Positions 16,318 to 23,764 of a DNA stretch of 64,000 nucleotides are shown here, piece after piece. The stretch is from Streptomyces sp. CB02261 (GTDB lineage Bacteria; Actinomycetota; Actinomycetes; Streptomycetales; Streptomycetaceae): assembly GCF_001905665.1 (NCBI RefSeq), contig NZ_LIVX01000003.1:319478-383477 (forward strand), written 5' to 3'. The position numbers were made by a program, and so were the translations under genes. The notes beneath the pieces were generated by a model. The model was not told where the DNA came from. It saw only the letters and a program-made list of their open reading frames with translations, and did not search any database. The stretch's first letter is position 1. Every line of letters starts with the position of its first letter.

Positions 16318-16336
16318 TTGTCTATTCGCAGAAATC
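16318..16336 (-). other. attR junction of the serine-integrase element
   Basis: The element arm TTGTC is at 16318-16322 and the shared AAATC core at 16332-16336. Native NHL 5' coding sequence resumes immediately to the right (GAGCAGAACGATC, encoding the reverse of KIVLLDF). Confidence 0.65.
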
Positions 16337-16474
16337 GAGCAGAACGATCTTTCCTCGCAGGTCGGCGAGGGTCAGGTCGTTCCCTCCCGTGTTCAGCCAG
16401 CCACCCTTGCCGATCAGCTCGGGGGCGCGGACACGGGCACGGCGGGGTGCGGGTGCGGGCGCGGAGTCGTTCAT
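16322..16474 (-). pseudogene. Stranded original 5' end of the NHL/thioredoxin gene
   Basis: The 50-codon ORF begins MNDSAPAPAPRRARVR and runs through ELIGKGGWLNTGG to GKIVLLDF, then CE and a stop. It is closely similar to the first ~50 residues of the NHL gene at 12671-14479, except for a short insertion (PAPIPAPAP in the other copy) and scattered synonymous changes. Its context to the right is ordinary GC-rich chromosome, so this is the native start, cut off by insertion of the integrase element. It still has its start codon and presumably its promoter, and may be expressed as a short peptide. Confidence 0.85.
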
Positions 16475-16564
16475 GTGTCAAGGGTGCCGTACGGGTGGAA
16501 AGAGGGGGCCGGGTGGGGCGGGGGCGCGTGTCCGGGAGCGGGGTGGGGGCGGGCGCTGGTGAGC

Positions 16565-17917
16565 ATGGCGGGCATGCCGGAACGCTTGATCGGATCATCA
16601 CACTTTTCCCGCCATCGGGTGAGCGGGGGACTCCTGGTGGTGCTGCTCGTCCTGCCGGGCGTGGCACTGCCCGTGGCTCTCGCGCGGGCGGGTGGGACCG
16701 GCGACGGGGGTCTACGGCTCACCGTGACCGTGAACGGCCGGGGCGACACCGGGCGGCGGCCGCCCGACATCCGGGCTGGAGGACAGGTCGTGGTGCGCTA
16801 CCGCCTCGTGAACCACGGGGAGGCGGACCTGCACGGGGTCCGGGTCGTCGACCCCCAGGTCCCCGCCGGGTCCGTGCGCTGCCCGGGGAAGCCGCTGCCC
16901 GCGGCCGAGGAGTTCGACTGCGTCGCCAGGTTCCGCGCGGCACCCGGCATGCACTGGGGCACCGTCCGCGCGGAGGGCGCCGTCCCGTCGCTCCGACGGC
17001 GGCTCACCGCGACCGCCCGCGCCGGGTACAGCGGGGTGGTCCCCGAAGGGGGCGGGGGGTCTGGAGCGGCCGCTGCGACGAGTGCCGGAGGGAGCTCCGG
17101 AGGGGTCTCCGCGGGATCGGGAGGAGGCGCCGGCGGGGCCTCCGCAGGGGGGACGGTGGCGGGTTCCGTCGGGGGTGCCGGAGGGGCCTCCGCAGGGGGG
17201 ACAGGAGGGGGTTCCGGAGGGGGTTCCGGCGGAAATTCCGGCGGGGGTTCCGTCGGTGGGGCGGGTACGGGGACGGTGGGCGCGCTCGGCGTGCCGCCAC
17301 CCGGGGTGCCGGGGGCTCCCGCAGCACCCGGACGCGCCGCCCCGGGGGCGGGGGCCGGGCAGCCCGGCGCGGCGCCGCCCGGAGAGGACGCGGCCGGGGC
17401 CGGGGCGCCCGGGACTGCCGCCCCCGGGGGCGGTACCGCGGTGGGCGGCGCGGCGAGGACCGGTGCCGGGACCCTGGCCGGCACGGCAGCGGCCGGGGCG
17501 CCGCCCACCACCGGCGCCGGGGCCGACACGGCAGCGGCGCCGGCGGCAGCAGGGGCCAGGGCGCCCGAGGCTGTCGTCCCGCCCGGGCTGCCCGCACCCC
17601 CCGGAGCCGCGTTCGCCGGAGTCGATCCCCCGGCCGCCCTGGCCACGGTCCTGCCCATCGGACCGCCCGGGACCGGCCCCGACCCCGCCACCACCGGAGG
17701 CACCGGCACCGGCATCAGTGCCGAGGTCGGCGGTGTCGACTCCGGTGTCCGTCCGCCCGTCGTCCGTCGCGCCGCCGCTCTCGACTCCGAGGGGTTCCTG
17801 GGGCGGCTGCGGCGGCGGGGGAGGGAGGCGGGTGAGTTCGGCGTCGTGACGATGCTGCTGCTGCTCCTGATCCCGGCGGCCCTCGCGGCCGCCCTCCTCG
17901 GCAACCGGAGAAGCTGA
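16565..17917 (+). CDS. Gly/Ala/Pro-rich surface protein with a DUF11-like domain and C-terminal membrane anchor
   Basis: The 450-residue protein has an N-terminal hydrophobic segment (about 18-40, signal or anchor) and one beta-sandwich domain resembling DUF11/CARDB repeats (about 48-155). A ~250-residue low-complexity linker of Gly, Ala, Ser and Pro follows. The C-terminus is a transmembrane helix (VVTMLLLLLIPAALAAALL) ending in NRRS. There is no LPXTG, so it is not a standard sortase substrate. Starts at 16565 and 16574 are both possible. It was probably divergent from the native NHL promoter before the element inserted. The next gene starts 3 bp downstream. It is likely a cell-envelope protein of unknown role. 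Confidence 0.7.
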   Translation: MAGMPERLIGSSHFSRHRVSGGLLVVLLVLPGVALPVALARAGGTGDGGLRLTVTVNGRGDTGRRPPDIRAGGQVVVRYRLVNHGEADLHGVRVVDPQVPAGSVRCPGKPLPAAEEFDCVARFRAAPGMHWGTVRAEGAVPSLRRRLTATARAGYSGVVPEGGGGSGAAAATSAGGSSGGVSAGSGGGAGGASAGGTVAGSVGGAGGASAGGTGGGSGGGSGGNSGGGSVGGAGTGTVGALGVPPPGVPGAPAAPGRAAPGAGAGQPGAAPPGEDAAGAGAPGTAAPGGGTAVGGAARTGAGTLAGTAAAGAPPTTGAGADTAAAPAAAGARAPEAVVPPGLPAPPGAAFAGVDPPAALATVLPIGPPGTGPDPATTGGTGTGISAEVGGVDSGVRPPVVRRAAALDSEGFLGRLRRRGREAGEFGVVTMLLLLLIPAALAAALLGNRRS

Positions 17918-17919
17918 CC

Positions 17920-18669
17920 GTGGCCCTGCTCGAAACGCTCGTCGTCGTCCTCGGCGTCGCACTCGTCGCCGCCCTCGCCGTCGTCGCCAAGACCAGGCTG
18001 TTCCCCCTCGGCGAGGAAGAGGAGCCGCGCGAGGACGTCGCCGAGTACATCGCCATGATGGTGTCGGTGCTCTACGCCGTCGTCCTCGGCCTCTGCCTCG
18101 TCTCCGTCTGGGACACCCGCTCCTCCGCCGCCGACCACGTCCAGGCCGAGGCGAGCGCCCTCCACCAGATGTACCTGCTCGCGGACGCGCTCCCCGCCGA
18201 CCGGCGGCAGCCGCTGCGCGACGCGGCCCGGACGTACGCCGGCCATGTCGTCGACGTCGAGTGGCCGGTGATGGCGGAACGCGAACCGCTCGACGCGTCC
18301 GGCTGGCGGCTCCTCGAACAGCTGCGGCGGGCCGGTGAGGTGGAGGACTCCGCGAAGGTGCCGCAGCAGATCGCCGCCCAGGAGGTCCTCGCCCAGCTCG
18401 GCTACGTCGACGACGCGCGGCGCGGACGGGAGGCGGCGGCGCAGGAGCGGCTCTCCCCGGTGCTCTGGGCGGGGCTGCTCATCGGAGGCACGCTGACGCT
18501 GGCGTTCATGTTCCTGTTCGGGATCAGGAGGAGCGCCACCCATGTGGTGATGGTGATGGGCCTGGCGGGCTTCATCGCGTTCACGGTGCTGCTGATCCAC
18601 CAGCTCGACTCGCCGTTCGGCGCGACGCTCGGGGCGACCCCGGACGCGTTCACCCGCTACTTCGGGTGA
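17920..18669 (+). CDS. DUF4239 membrane protein
   Basis: The 249-residue protein has two transmembrane helices at the N-terminus (about 5-25 and 45-65), a soluble helical middle and two more at the C-terminus (about 185-230). This is the layout of the DUF4239 family, which is distantly bestrophin-like. Motifs such as HQMYLLADALP in the middle region fit the family. The GTG start lies 2 bases after the stop of the surface-protein gene, so the two form an operon. The family has no established biochemical function. Confidence 0.8.
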   Translation: MALLETLVVVLGVALVAALAVVAKTRLFPLGEEEEPREDVAEYIAMMVSVLYAVVLGLCLVSVWDTRSSAADHVQAEASALHQMYLLADALPADRRQPLRDAARTYAGHVVDVEWPVMAEREPLDASGWRLLEQLRRAGEVEDSAKVPQQIAAQEVLAQLGYVDDARRGREAAAQERLSPVLWAGLLIGGTLTLAFMFLFGIRRSATHVVMVMGLAGFIAFTVLLIHQLDSPFGATLGATPDAFTRYFG

Positions 18670-18701
18670 GAACCGCCGCTCGTACGGGCAGGCATACCGG
18701 C

Positions 18702-19196
18702 GTGAAATATCTCGTACGGGACAAGATCTTCGCGATCGGTGACGACTACTGGATCGAGGACGAGCAGGGCCGCCACGCCTTCCTCGTCGACGGGAAGGCG
18801 CTGCGGCTGCGGGACACGCTGGAGCTGAAGGACCCCGACGGGCAGGTCCTGATCACGCTGCGGCAGAAGATGTTCAGCCTGCGGGACGCCATGACCGTCG
18901 AGCGGGACGAGCGGCCGCTCGCGACCATCCGCCGCAAACGGCTCTCGCTGCTGCGCAACCACTTCCGGGTGACGCTCGTCGAGGGCACCGAACTGGACGT
19001 CAGCGGCCGGATCCTGGACCGGGAGTTCATCGTCGAGTACGAGGGTGAACTCCTGGCCCACATCTCCCGGCAGTGGTTCCACGTCCGCGAGACGTACGCG
19101 GTGAACGTGGTCCGTGAGGACGCGGACGCCGCCCTGCTCGTCGCCGTGGCGGTGTGCGTGATCCGGATGGCCGAGCGCGAGCGGGGGGACGACTAG
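18702..19196 (+). CDS. LURP-one-related (tubby-like) family protein
   Basis: The 164-residue protein is rich in beta strands and opens with VKYLVRDKIFAIGDDYWIED, characteristic of the LURP-one-related/YxjI-type barrel. Alternating charged strands follow through LRQKMFSLRDAMTV and a final hydrophobic helix (ALLVAVAVCVIRMAE), matching the tubby-like fold with its central helix. The GTG at 18702 is preferred over an upstream in-frame start because family members begin here. Proteins of this fold bind phospholipids in eukaryotes; the bacterial role is unknown. It follows the DUF4239 gene at 32 bp. Confidence 0.85.
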   Translation: MKYLVRDKIFAIGDDYWIEDEQGRHAFLVDGKALRLRDTLELKDPDGQVLITLRQKMFSLRDAMTVERDERPLATIRRKRLSLLRNHFRVTLVEGTELDVSGRILDREFIVEYEGELLAHISRQWFHVRETYAVNVVREDADAALLVAVAVCVIRMAERERGDD

Positions 19197-19210
19197 ACGA
19201 CCCTCCCCCA

Positions 19211-19291
19211 AGGCGGCCATCCGATACGCGGCCTTCAGCCACGCGGCCCTCCGCCAGGCGGCCTTCCCCACGCGGCCTCCGCTACGCGGCC
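19211..19291. repeat. Six-copy ~15 bp repeat at the end of the PLP-enzyme gene
   Basis: Units of A(C/G)GCGGCC plus about seven variable bases begin at 19211, 19226, 19241, 19256, 19270 and 19284. The last copies overlap the final codons (RKAA) of the convergent PLP-enzyme gene, so its C-terminus is part of the repeat. Confidence 0.8.
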
Positions 19292-20517
19292 TTCCGCAGG
19301 GCCTGCTCCAGGTCCGTCCACAGGTCCTCGACGTGTTCGATGCCGACCGAGATCCGGACCGTGCCGGGGCCGATCCCGGCAGCCGCCAGGGCCGCCGCGT
19401 CGAGCTGGTGGTGGGAGGTGGAGGCCGGGTGCATCACCAGGGTCTTCACGTCGCCGAGGGAGACGCTGAGGGAGGCGAGGCGCACCGCCTCGACGAAGGT
19501 ACGGCCCGCCTCCCGGCCGCCCGCGAGGTCGACCGAGATCACCCCGCCGCCCCCGCCCGGCAGCAGACGGGCGGCGATCTCCCGGTCCGGGTGGCTCGCG
19601 AGGGCCGGGTGGCGTACGGCCGCGACGGCCGGGTGCGCGGCGAGCCGGGCCGCGAGGTCGGCGGCGCTCGCGCACTGCCGTTCCATGCGCAGCGACAGGG
19701 TCTGCATGCCACGCAGGGTCAGCCAGGCGGCGAACGGGTCGGTGGAGGCGCCCTGTTCGACGGCGTGGTGGCGGACCCTGCCGTACAGCTCCCGGTCCTT
19801 GAAGACGGCGACGCCGCCGAGGACGTCCGCGTGCCCGGCCAGGTACTTGGTGGCCGAGTGGACGACGATGTCGGCGCCGTGGTCGAGGGGGCGGCACAGG
19901 AGCGGCGAGGCGAAGGTGTTGTCGACGGCGACCGGGACACCCGCCCCGGCCGCGACGGCGGCGAGCGCGGGCAGGTCGGAGACGCGGGTGGTCGGGTTGG
20001 CGATGGTCTCCAGGTAGAGGAGCCGGGTCCGGGGGCGCAGGGCCGCCCGCACCTCCTCGGGGTCGGTCCCGGAGACGTACGTGACGTCGACGCCCCAGCG
20101 GGTGGCGAGGTCGGTGAGGACCGCGTACGTGCCGCCGTACAGGCAGCTCTGGGCGATGACGTGGTCGCCGCTGGACAGCAGGCCGAGCAGGACGGCGTTG
20201 ACGGCGCCCATGCCGGAGGCGAAGGAGAGGCCGGCGGCTCCGCCTTCGAGGCGGGCGACGGCGTCCTCCAGGGTGCGGACGGTGGGGTTGCCGAGGCGGC
20301 TGTAGAGGAAGGCGTCCGCCGAGGTGAAGGCGGTGGCGAGGGCGTCGGCCGAGTCGAAGGCGAAGACGTGGCCCTGGTGCAGGGGGACGCCGAGGGGCCT
20401 GCTGCCCGTGATCTCCACGTGCGGCGGATGGACGGCGAGGGTCTCGGGGCGGACCGTGTCGGCGCCGGGCGGTACGGGGCGGAGGGGCGTGGCGGCGGAG
20501 TCGTCGGCGTGGCTCAT
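19282..20517 (-). CDS. Cys/Met-metabolism PLP enzyme (cystathionine gamma-lyase/synthase type)
   Basis: The 411-residue protein belongs to the gamma-family of PLP enzymes. YSRLGNPT supplies the phosphate/substrate Arg and Tyr, LYGGT the active-site Tyr, DNTFASPL the Asp that holds the PLP nitrogen, and HSATKYLAGH the Schiff-base Lys. Methionine gamma-lyases usually have Cys in the LYGCT position; here it is Gly, which favours cystathionine gamma-lyase or synthase. Its product would be homocysteine or cysteine metabolism intermediates. It is divergent from a MocR regulator with a 64 bp shared promoter region, so it is very likely that regulator's target. Confidence 0.9.
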   Translation of the reverse strand: MSHADDSAATPLRPVPPGADTVRPETLAVHPPHVEITGSRPLGVPLHQGHVFAFDSADALATAFTSADAFLYSRLGNPTVRTLEDAVARLEGGAAGLSFASGMGAVNAVLLGLLSSGDHVIAQSCLYGGTYAVLTDLATRWGVDVTYVSGTDPEEVRAALRPRTRLLYLETIANPTTRVSDLPALAAVAAGAGVPVAVDNTFASPLLCRPLDHGADIVVHSATKYLAGHADVLGGVAVFKDRELYGRVRHHAVEQGASTDPFAAWLTLRGMQTLSLRMERQCASAADLAARLAAHPAVAAVRHPALASHPDREIAARLLPGGGGGVISVDLAGGREAGRTFVEAVRLASLSVSLGDVKTLVMHPASTSHHQLDAAALAAAGIGPGTVRISVGIEHVEDLWTDLEQALRKAA

Positions 20518-20553
20518 GCGATCCAGTCTGTGGACCCGCCGCTTGCCTTCCCA

Positions 20554-20577
20554 GGGCCAATCCCGGCAGATTGGTCC
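20554..20577. promoter_or_regulatory. Candidate MocR operator between divergent genes
   Basis: The 24 bp inverted repeat has arms GG-n-CCAAT and ATTGG-n-CC, centred at about 20565 in the 64 bp between the lyase and mocR genes. A further CCAAT lies just inside the mocR coding start (20588). Its position suits control of both genes. Confidence 0.55.
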
Positions 20578-20581
20578 GGCG

Positions 20582-22042
20582 ATGGAGCCAATCGACGTCT
20601 CGCTGGACCTGGACCGTCTCGTCGCCCGCCTCGGCCGCTGGTCGGCCGGGCGCGGGCCGCTGTACCTGCTGCTCGCGGCCCGGCTGCGCCGGCTGATCGA
20701 CGAGGCCGCGCTGCCGCCGGGCGCGCTCCTGCCGCCGGACCGGCGGCTCGCGAAGGCCCTGGCCGTGGGCCGTACGACGGTGGTCGCGGCCTACGACACG
20801 CTGCGGCAGGAGGGGCGGCTCGTGCGGCGGCAGGGCAGCGGGACCCGCGTCGCGCGCCCGGCGCTCGCCCCGGAGGCGCCCCGGGTCACCGAGACGTCGA
20901 ACCCGCTCTTCCTGCACCTCCTGGAGGCGCCGGACGACGTGATCCTGCTGAGCTGCGCGGCCCCCTCGCAGCCGCCGCCCGAGCTGGCGGAGGCGTACCG
21001 CTCGCTCGTCCTGCCCGACGGTGACATCGGCTACCACCCGGCCGGTCTCGCGGCGCTGCGGACGGCGGTCGCCGGGCGGTACGCGGCGCGCGGGGTGCCG
21101 ACGGACCCGGGGCAGATCCTGGTCACGACCGGGGCGCAGCAGGCGCTGTCGCTGCTGACCCGGCTGCTGCTCGCGCCGGGGGACGAGGTGCTGGTGGAGG
21201 CGCCGACGTATCCGGGGGCGCTCGACCTGTTCCGGGAGGCGGCCGCCGTACCGCTCCCGGTGGCGGTCGGGCCGGACGGGGTGGACGTGGCGGAGGCGGT
21301 CCGGCTGATGGAGCGTCACCGTCCGTCCCTGGCCTATGTGGTGGCACGGTTCCAGAACCCCACGGGCGCGGTGCTGCCGCCGCTCGCCGGACGCAGGCTG
21401 GTGGAGGCGGCGAACGCGCTGGGCGTGCCGCTCGTGGACGACGAGGTGCTGACGGACCTGGCGTTCGACACCGCGTCGCCGCCGGGGCCTCCGCTGTCCT
21501 CGTACGGCGAGGTGATCGCGGTCGGTTCGCTGAGCAAGGTGGTGTGGGGCGGGCTGCGCATCGGCTGGCTGCGCGGTCCGGCGCCGCTGGTCGCCCGCCT
21601 CGCCCGGCTCAAGGCCCTCCACGACCTCGGCAGCGACCTGCCGTCCCAACTCGCCGCGGTCCGCCTCCTCGACGGCTTCGGCCCGGTCCTCGCGGCCCGG
21701 CTGGCGTCGGTGCGCGCGGGCCACGACCACCTCAGGGCCGAGCTGGGCCGCCTCCTGCCCTCCTGGTCCTGCGCGCCGGCCACGGGCGGTCAGACGCTGT
21801 GGGTACGGCTCCCCCACGGCGACGGCGTCACGTTCGCCCAACTCGCCCTGCGCCACGGGGTGGCCGTCCTGCCGGGCGCGACGACCGACGCGCTCGGCGG
21901 CAGCCTCCGCCACCTCCGGCTCCACCACCTCGCGCCGCCCGGGATCCTGACGGAGGCGGTACGGAGACTGGCGGCGGCGTGGGCGGAGTACACCCCGGGC
22001 CCGGCGCCGGAACGGGCGTCCTTGCGGGGCATCACGCTCTGA
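20582..22042 (+). CDS. MocR-type regulator (GntR HTH fused to aminotransferase domain)
   Basis: The 486-residue protein has an N-terminal GntR winged helix (about 25-90: LPPDRRLAKALAVGRTTVVAAYDTLRQEG) followed by a fold-type I aminotransferase-like domain. PLP-binding motifs are present: FQNPTGAVL, the Asp of VDDEVLTDLA and the Lys of GSLSKVVWGGLR. MocR/GabR-family proteins sense an amine or PLP-linked ligand and regulate an adjacent metabolic gene. The divergent cystathionine-lyase-like gene is the obvious target. The ATG at 20582 is chosen because the longer frame crosses the divergent gene's promoter. Confidence 0.92.
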   Translation: MEPIDVSLDLDRLVARLGRWSAGRGPLYLLLAARLRRLIDEAALPPGALLPPDRRLAKALAVGRTTVVAAYDTLRQEGRLVRRQGSGTRVARPALAPEAPRVTETSNPLFLHLLEAPDDVILLSCAAPSQPPPELAEAYRSLVLPDGDIGYHPAGLAALRTAVAGRYAARGVPTDPGQILVTTGAQQALSLLTRLLLAPGDEVLVEAPTYPGALDLFREAAAVPLPVAVGPDGVDVAEAVRLMERHRPSLAYVVARFQNPTGAVLPPLAGRRLVEAANALGVPLVDDEVLTDLAFDTASPPGPPLSSYGEVIAVGSLSKVVWGGLRIGWLRGPAPLVARLARLKALHDLGSDLPSQLAAVRLLDGFGPVLAARLASVRAGHDHLRAELGRLLPSWSCAPATGGQTLWVRLPHGDGVTFAQLALRHGVAVLPGATTDALGGSLRHLRLHHLAPPGILTEAVRRLAAAWAEYTPGPAPERASLRGITL

Positions 22043-22107
22043 GCGCCTCACCTGACCGTCGTACCGCGCCGTCGTACCCGCCGTCGTACCGAGAAGGAGT
22101 CCCCGGC

Positions 22108-22716
22108 ATGCACACCGACGTCACCCCGTTCGCCCTCCAGGCGTGGAAGGAAGGGAACAGGCACCACTACAGCGCGGGCTGGAAGGGGGTCTCGCCGGAG
22201 TTCGGCGAGATCGTCCTGACCTGCCCCCTGCCCCGGACCACGCCCGAGTCGATCGTCTCGGAGCTGCGCGGCGGGCTGCTCCCGACCACCTCGTTCGAGG
22301 CGCGCGGGATACACGCGGAGGGGCTCACGCTGCCGACCCTCAACCGCTCCACGCTGCGGGTCGGCGACCGGATGGTGTACCTGGACCGGAACCGTTTCGG
22401 CGCCACCCTCGCGCAGCGGGCCGTGGCCATGCGGTACGCGGGCGACCGCTACCGGCTCGCGGCCCTCGACAAGCACGGGTACGTGCTGACCCGCGAGGCC
22501 GACGACGAGGACCCCGGGGTCACGATCACCGTCCGCGAGTCCGGGCGCGGCAGGAACCGCAGGCTCTCCGTGCAGGCCGCCGGGCGCGCCGAGGGCGGGG
22601 ACCTGGCCCTCGGGCTGATCTTCGCGGGCGTCGACCGGTCCGCCCTGACGCGGATCGGCGCCGTGAGGGCGGGCATCTCCCGCGTGACCCACTTCTGGAC
22701 CGAGTCCCAGTACTGA
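22108..22716 (+). CDS. Hypothetical protein, 202 residues
   Basis: The protein has no signal peptide or transmembrane helix and a mix of beta strands and charged turns. It carries several aromatic motifs (HHYSAGWKGVSPEFGEIVL, RVTHFWTESQY). I do not recognise a domain; it looks like a conserved Streptomyces protein of unknown function. The ATG at 22108 has a very good GAAGGAG upstream (from 22093), which rules out the longer in-frame ORF that overlaps mocR. Three copies of CCGTCGTACC lie between the mocR stop and this start. The end of the gene is partly duplicated in the spacer that follows. Confidence 0.75.
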   Translation: MHTDVTPFALQAWKEGNRHHYSAGWKGVSPEFGEIVLTCPLPRTTPESIVSELRGGLLPTTSFEARGIHAEGLTLPTLNRSTLRVGDRMVYLDRNRFGATLAQRAVAMRYAGDRYRLAALDKHGYVLTREADDEDPGVTITVRESGRGRNRRLSVQAAGRAEGGDLALGLIFAGVDRSALTRIGAVRAGISRVTHFWTESQY

Positions 22717-22820
22717 CCCCCGCGGCCGCGGGTGCGGGCCTCAGTCCCGGTACCGACGCCCGGGGCCGCACCCCGCGGACCGAGTCCCGCCGCGACCGCG
22801 GGGTGCGGGCCTCAGTCCCG
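22698..22820. repeat. Imperfect duplication spanning the ends of two convergent genes
   Basis: GGACCGAGTCCC occurs at 22698 and 22778, and GGTGCGGGCCTCAGTCCCG at 22731 and 22802. The spacer between the hypothetical gene and the CN-hydrolase gene is thus largely a degenerate tandem copy (71-80 bp apart) of both gene ends. Each copy includes the CN-hydrolase stop codon. Confidence 0.8.
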
Positions 22821-23609
22821 CCGCGGCGTGGCGAGCCCGAGCACCCGGTCCTTGAGGGCCGGGAACTGTTCGCGGGTCGTGGCGACCTTCGCCGGGTCGA
22901 GGTCGACCCGCAGGATCTCCTCGTCCGGGCCCGCCTCCGCGAGGACCTCGCCCCAGGGGTCGACGACGATCGAGTGGCCGGCCTGCTCGACGCCCGCGTG
23001 GGTGCCCGCCGTGCCGCAGGCCAGGACGTACGCCTGGTTCTCGACGGCACGGGCCTGGGCGAGGAGGGTCCAGTGGGCGCGGCGGCGGGCCGGCCAGCCG
23101 GCCGGGACGACGAAGGCCTGGGCCCCGGCGTCGACGAGCCCGCGGAAGAGCTCGGGGAAGCGCAGGTCGTAGCAGGTGCCGATGCCGACGGTGAGGTGCG
23201 GCAGGTCGACGGTGACGAGGTCCTCCCCCGCGGCCATCATCACCGCCTCGCCCTTGTCGAAGCCGAAGCGGTGGATCTTCCGGTAGGAGGCCGCGAGTTC
23301 GCCGTCGGGGGAGAGGACGAGCGAGGTGTTGTAGAGGGCGCCGCCCTCCGCCTCGACGAAGGACCCGGCGTGCAGCCAGACCCCGGCGTCGCGCGCGGCG
23401 GCCGCCATCGCCCGGTGCGTGGGGCCGTTCAGCGGCTCGGACTCGGCGGCGAACGACTCGTAGGCGAAGGCGCCCATGGGCCACAGTTCCGGCAGGACGA
23501 CGAGGTCGGCGTGGCCGGATTCCTCGCGTACGAGACGGGCCACGCGGGCCCGCCTGGCGTCGACCGGTTCGTCCGGGTCTACCGCGATCTGGATCAGCGA
23601 GGCGCGCAC
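22812..23609 (-). CDS. Carbon-nitrogen hydrolase (nitrilase superfamily)
   Basis: The 265-residue protein has the nitrilase-superfamily catalytic triad: Glu41 (VVLPELW), Lys111 (SYRKIHRFGF) and Cys146 (GIGTCYDLRFPE). Length and motif order fit the omega-amidase / 2-oxoglutaramate- or 2-oxosuccinamate-hydrolysing branch (YafV/NIT2-like) rather than true nitrilases. The enzyme is cytosolic. Start is a GTG at 23609. It is divergent from the mycothiol-type enzyme gene with a 155 bp spacer. The substrate is inferred from family only. Confidence 0.88.
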   Translation of the reverse strand: MRASLIQIAVDPDEPVDARRARVARLVREESGHADLVVLPELWPMGAFAYESFAAESEPLNGPTHRAMAAAARDAGVWLHAGSFVEAEGGALYNTSLVLSPDGELAASYRKIHRFGFDKGEAVMMAAGEDLVTVDLPHLTVGIGTCYDLRFPELFRGLVDAGAQAFVVPAGWPARRRAHWTLLAQARAVENQAYVLACGTAGTHAGVEQAGHSIVVDPWGEVLAEAGPDEEILRVDLDPAKVATTREQFPALKDRVLGLATPRRD

Positions 23610-23764
23610 ACTACCACCGTCCTGGCATTCGAGCCGTCAACACCGGCCTACGATCGTCACACGAAAGCACTGCCGGGGTGCCTTCGGGCAGCGTAACTTA
23701 GCGTCCGAGCCTCCCACCCAGTCGTGTTTTCAGCCCGCGCACCGAAGAACCGCCGAGGGGTCCC

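Larger units (their letters stand above)
14322..16331 (-). mobile_element. ~2.0 kb serine-integrase element inserted in the NHL gene
   Basis: The element lies between two copies of AAATC (14322 and 16332), which mark the junctions. It carries one gene, a large serine recombinase. At its left end it also carries a divergent copy of the first ~50 codons of the target gene, with its own start codon and ribosome binding site. The displaced native 5' end is just outside its right end. The reconstructed attP shows dyad arms TTGTC-N17-GACAA, one from each end. It is either an unusually small integrase-only element or the deleted remnant of a larger prophage or integrative plasmid. Confidence 0.8.

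Noticed and set aside
16565..17917. Surface protein as cargo of the integrase element
   Set aside because: It lies outside the right junction, next to the native NHL start, and has normal chromosomal composition. It belongs to the host region.
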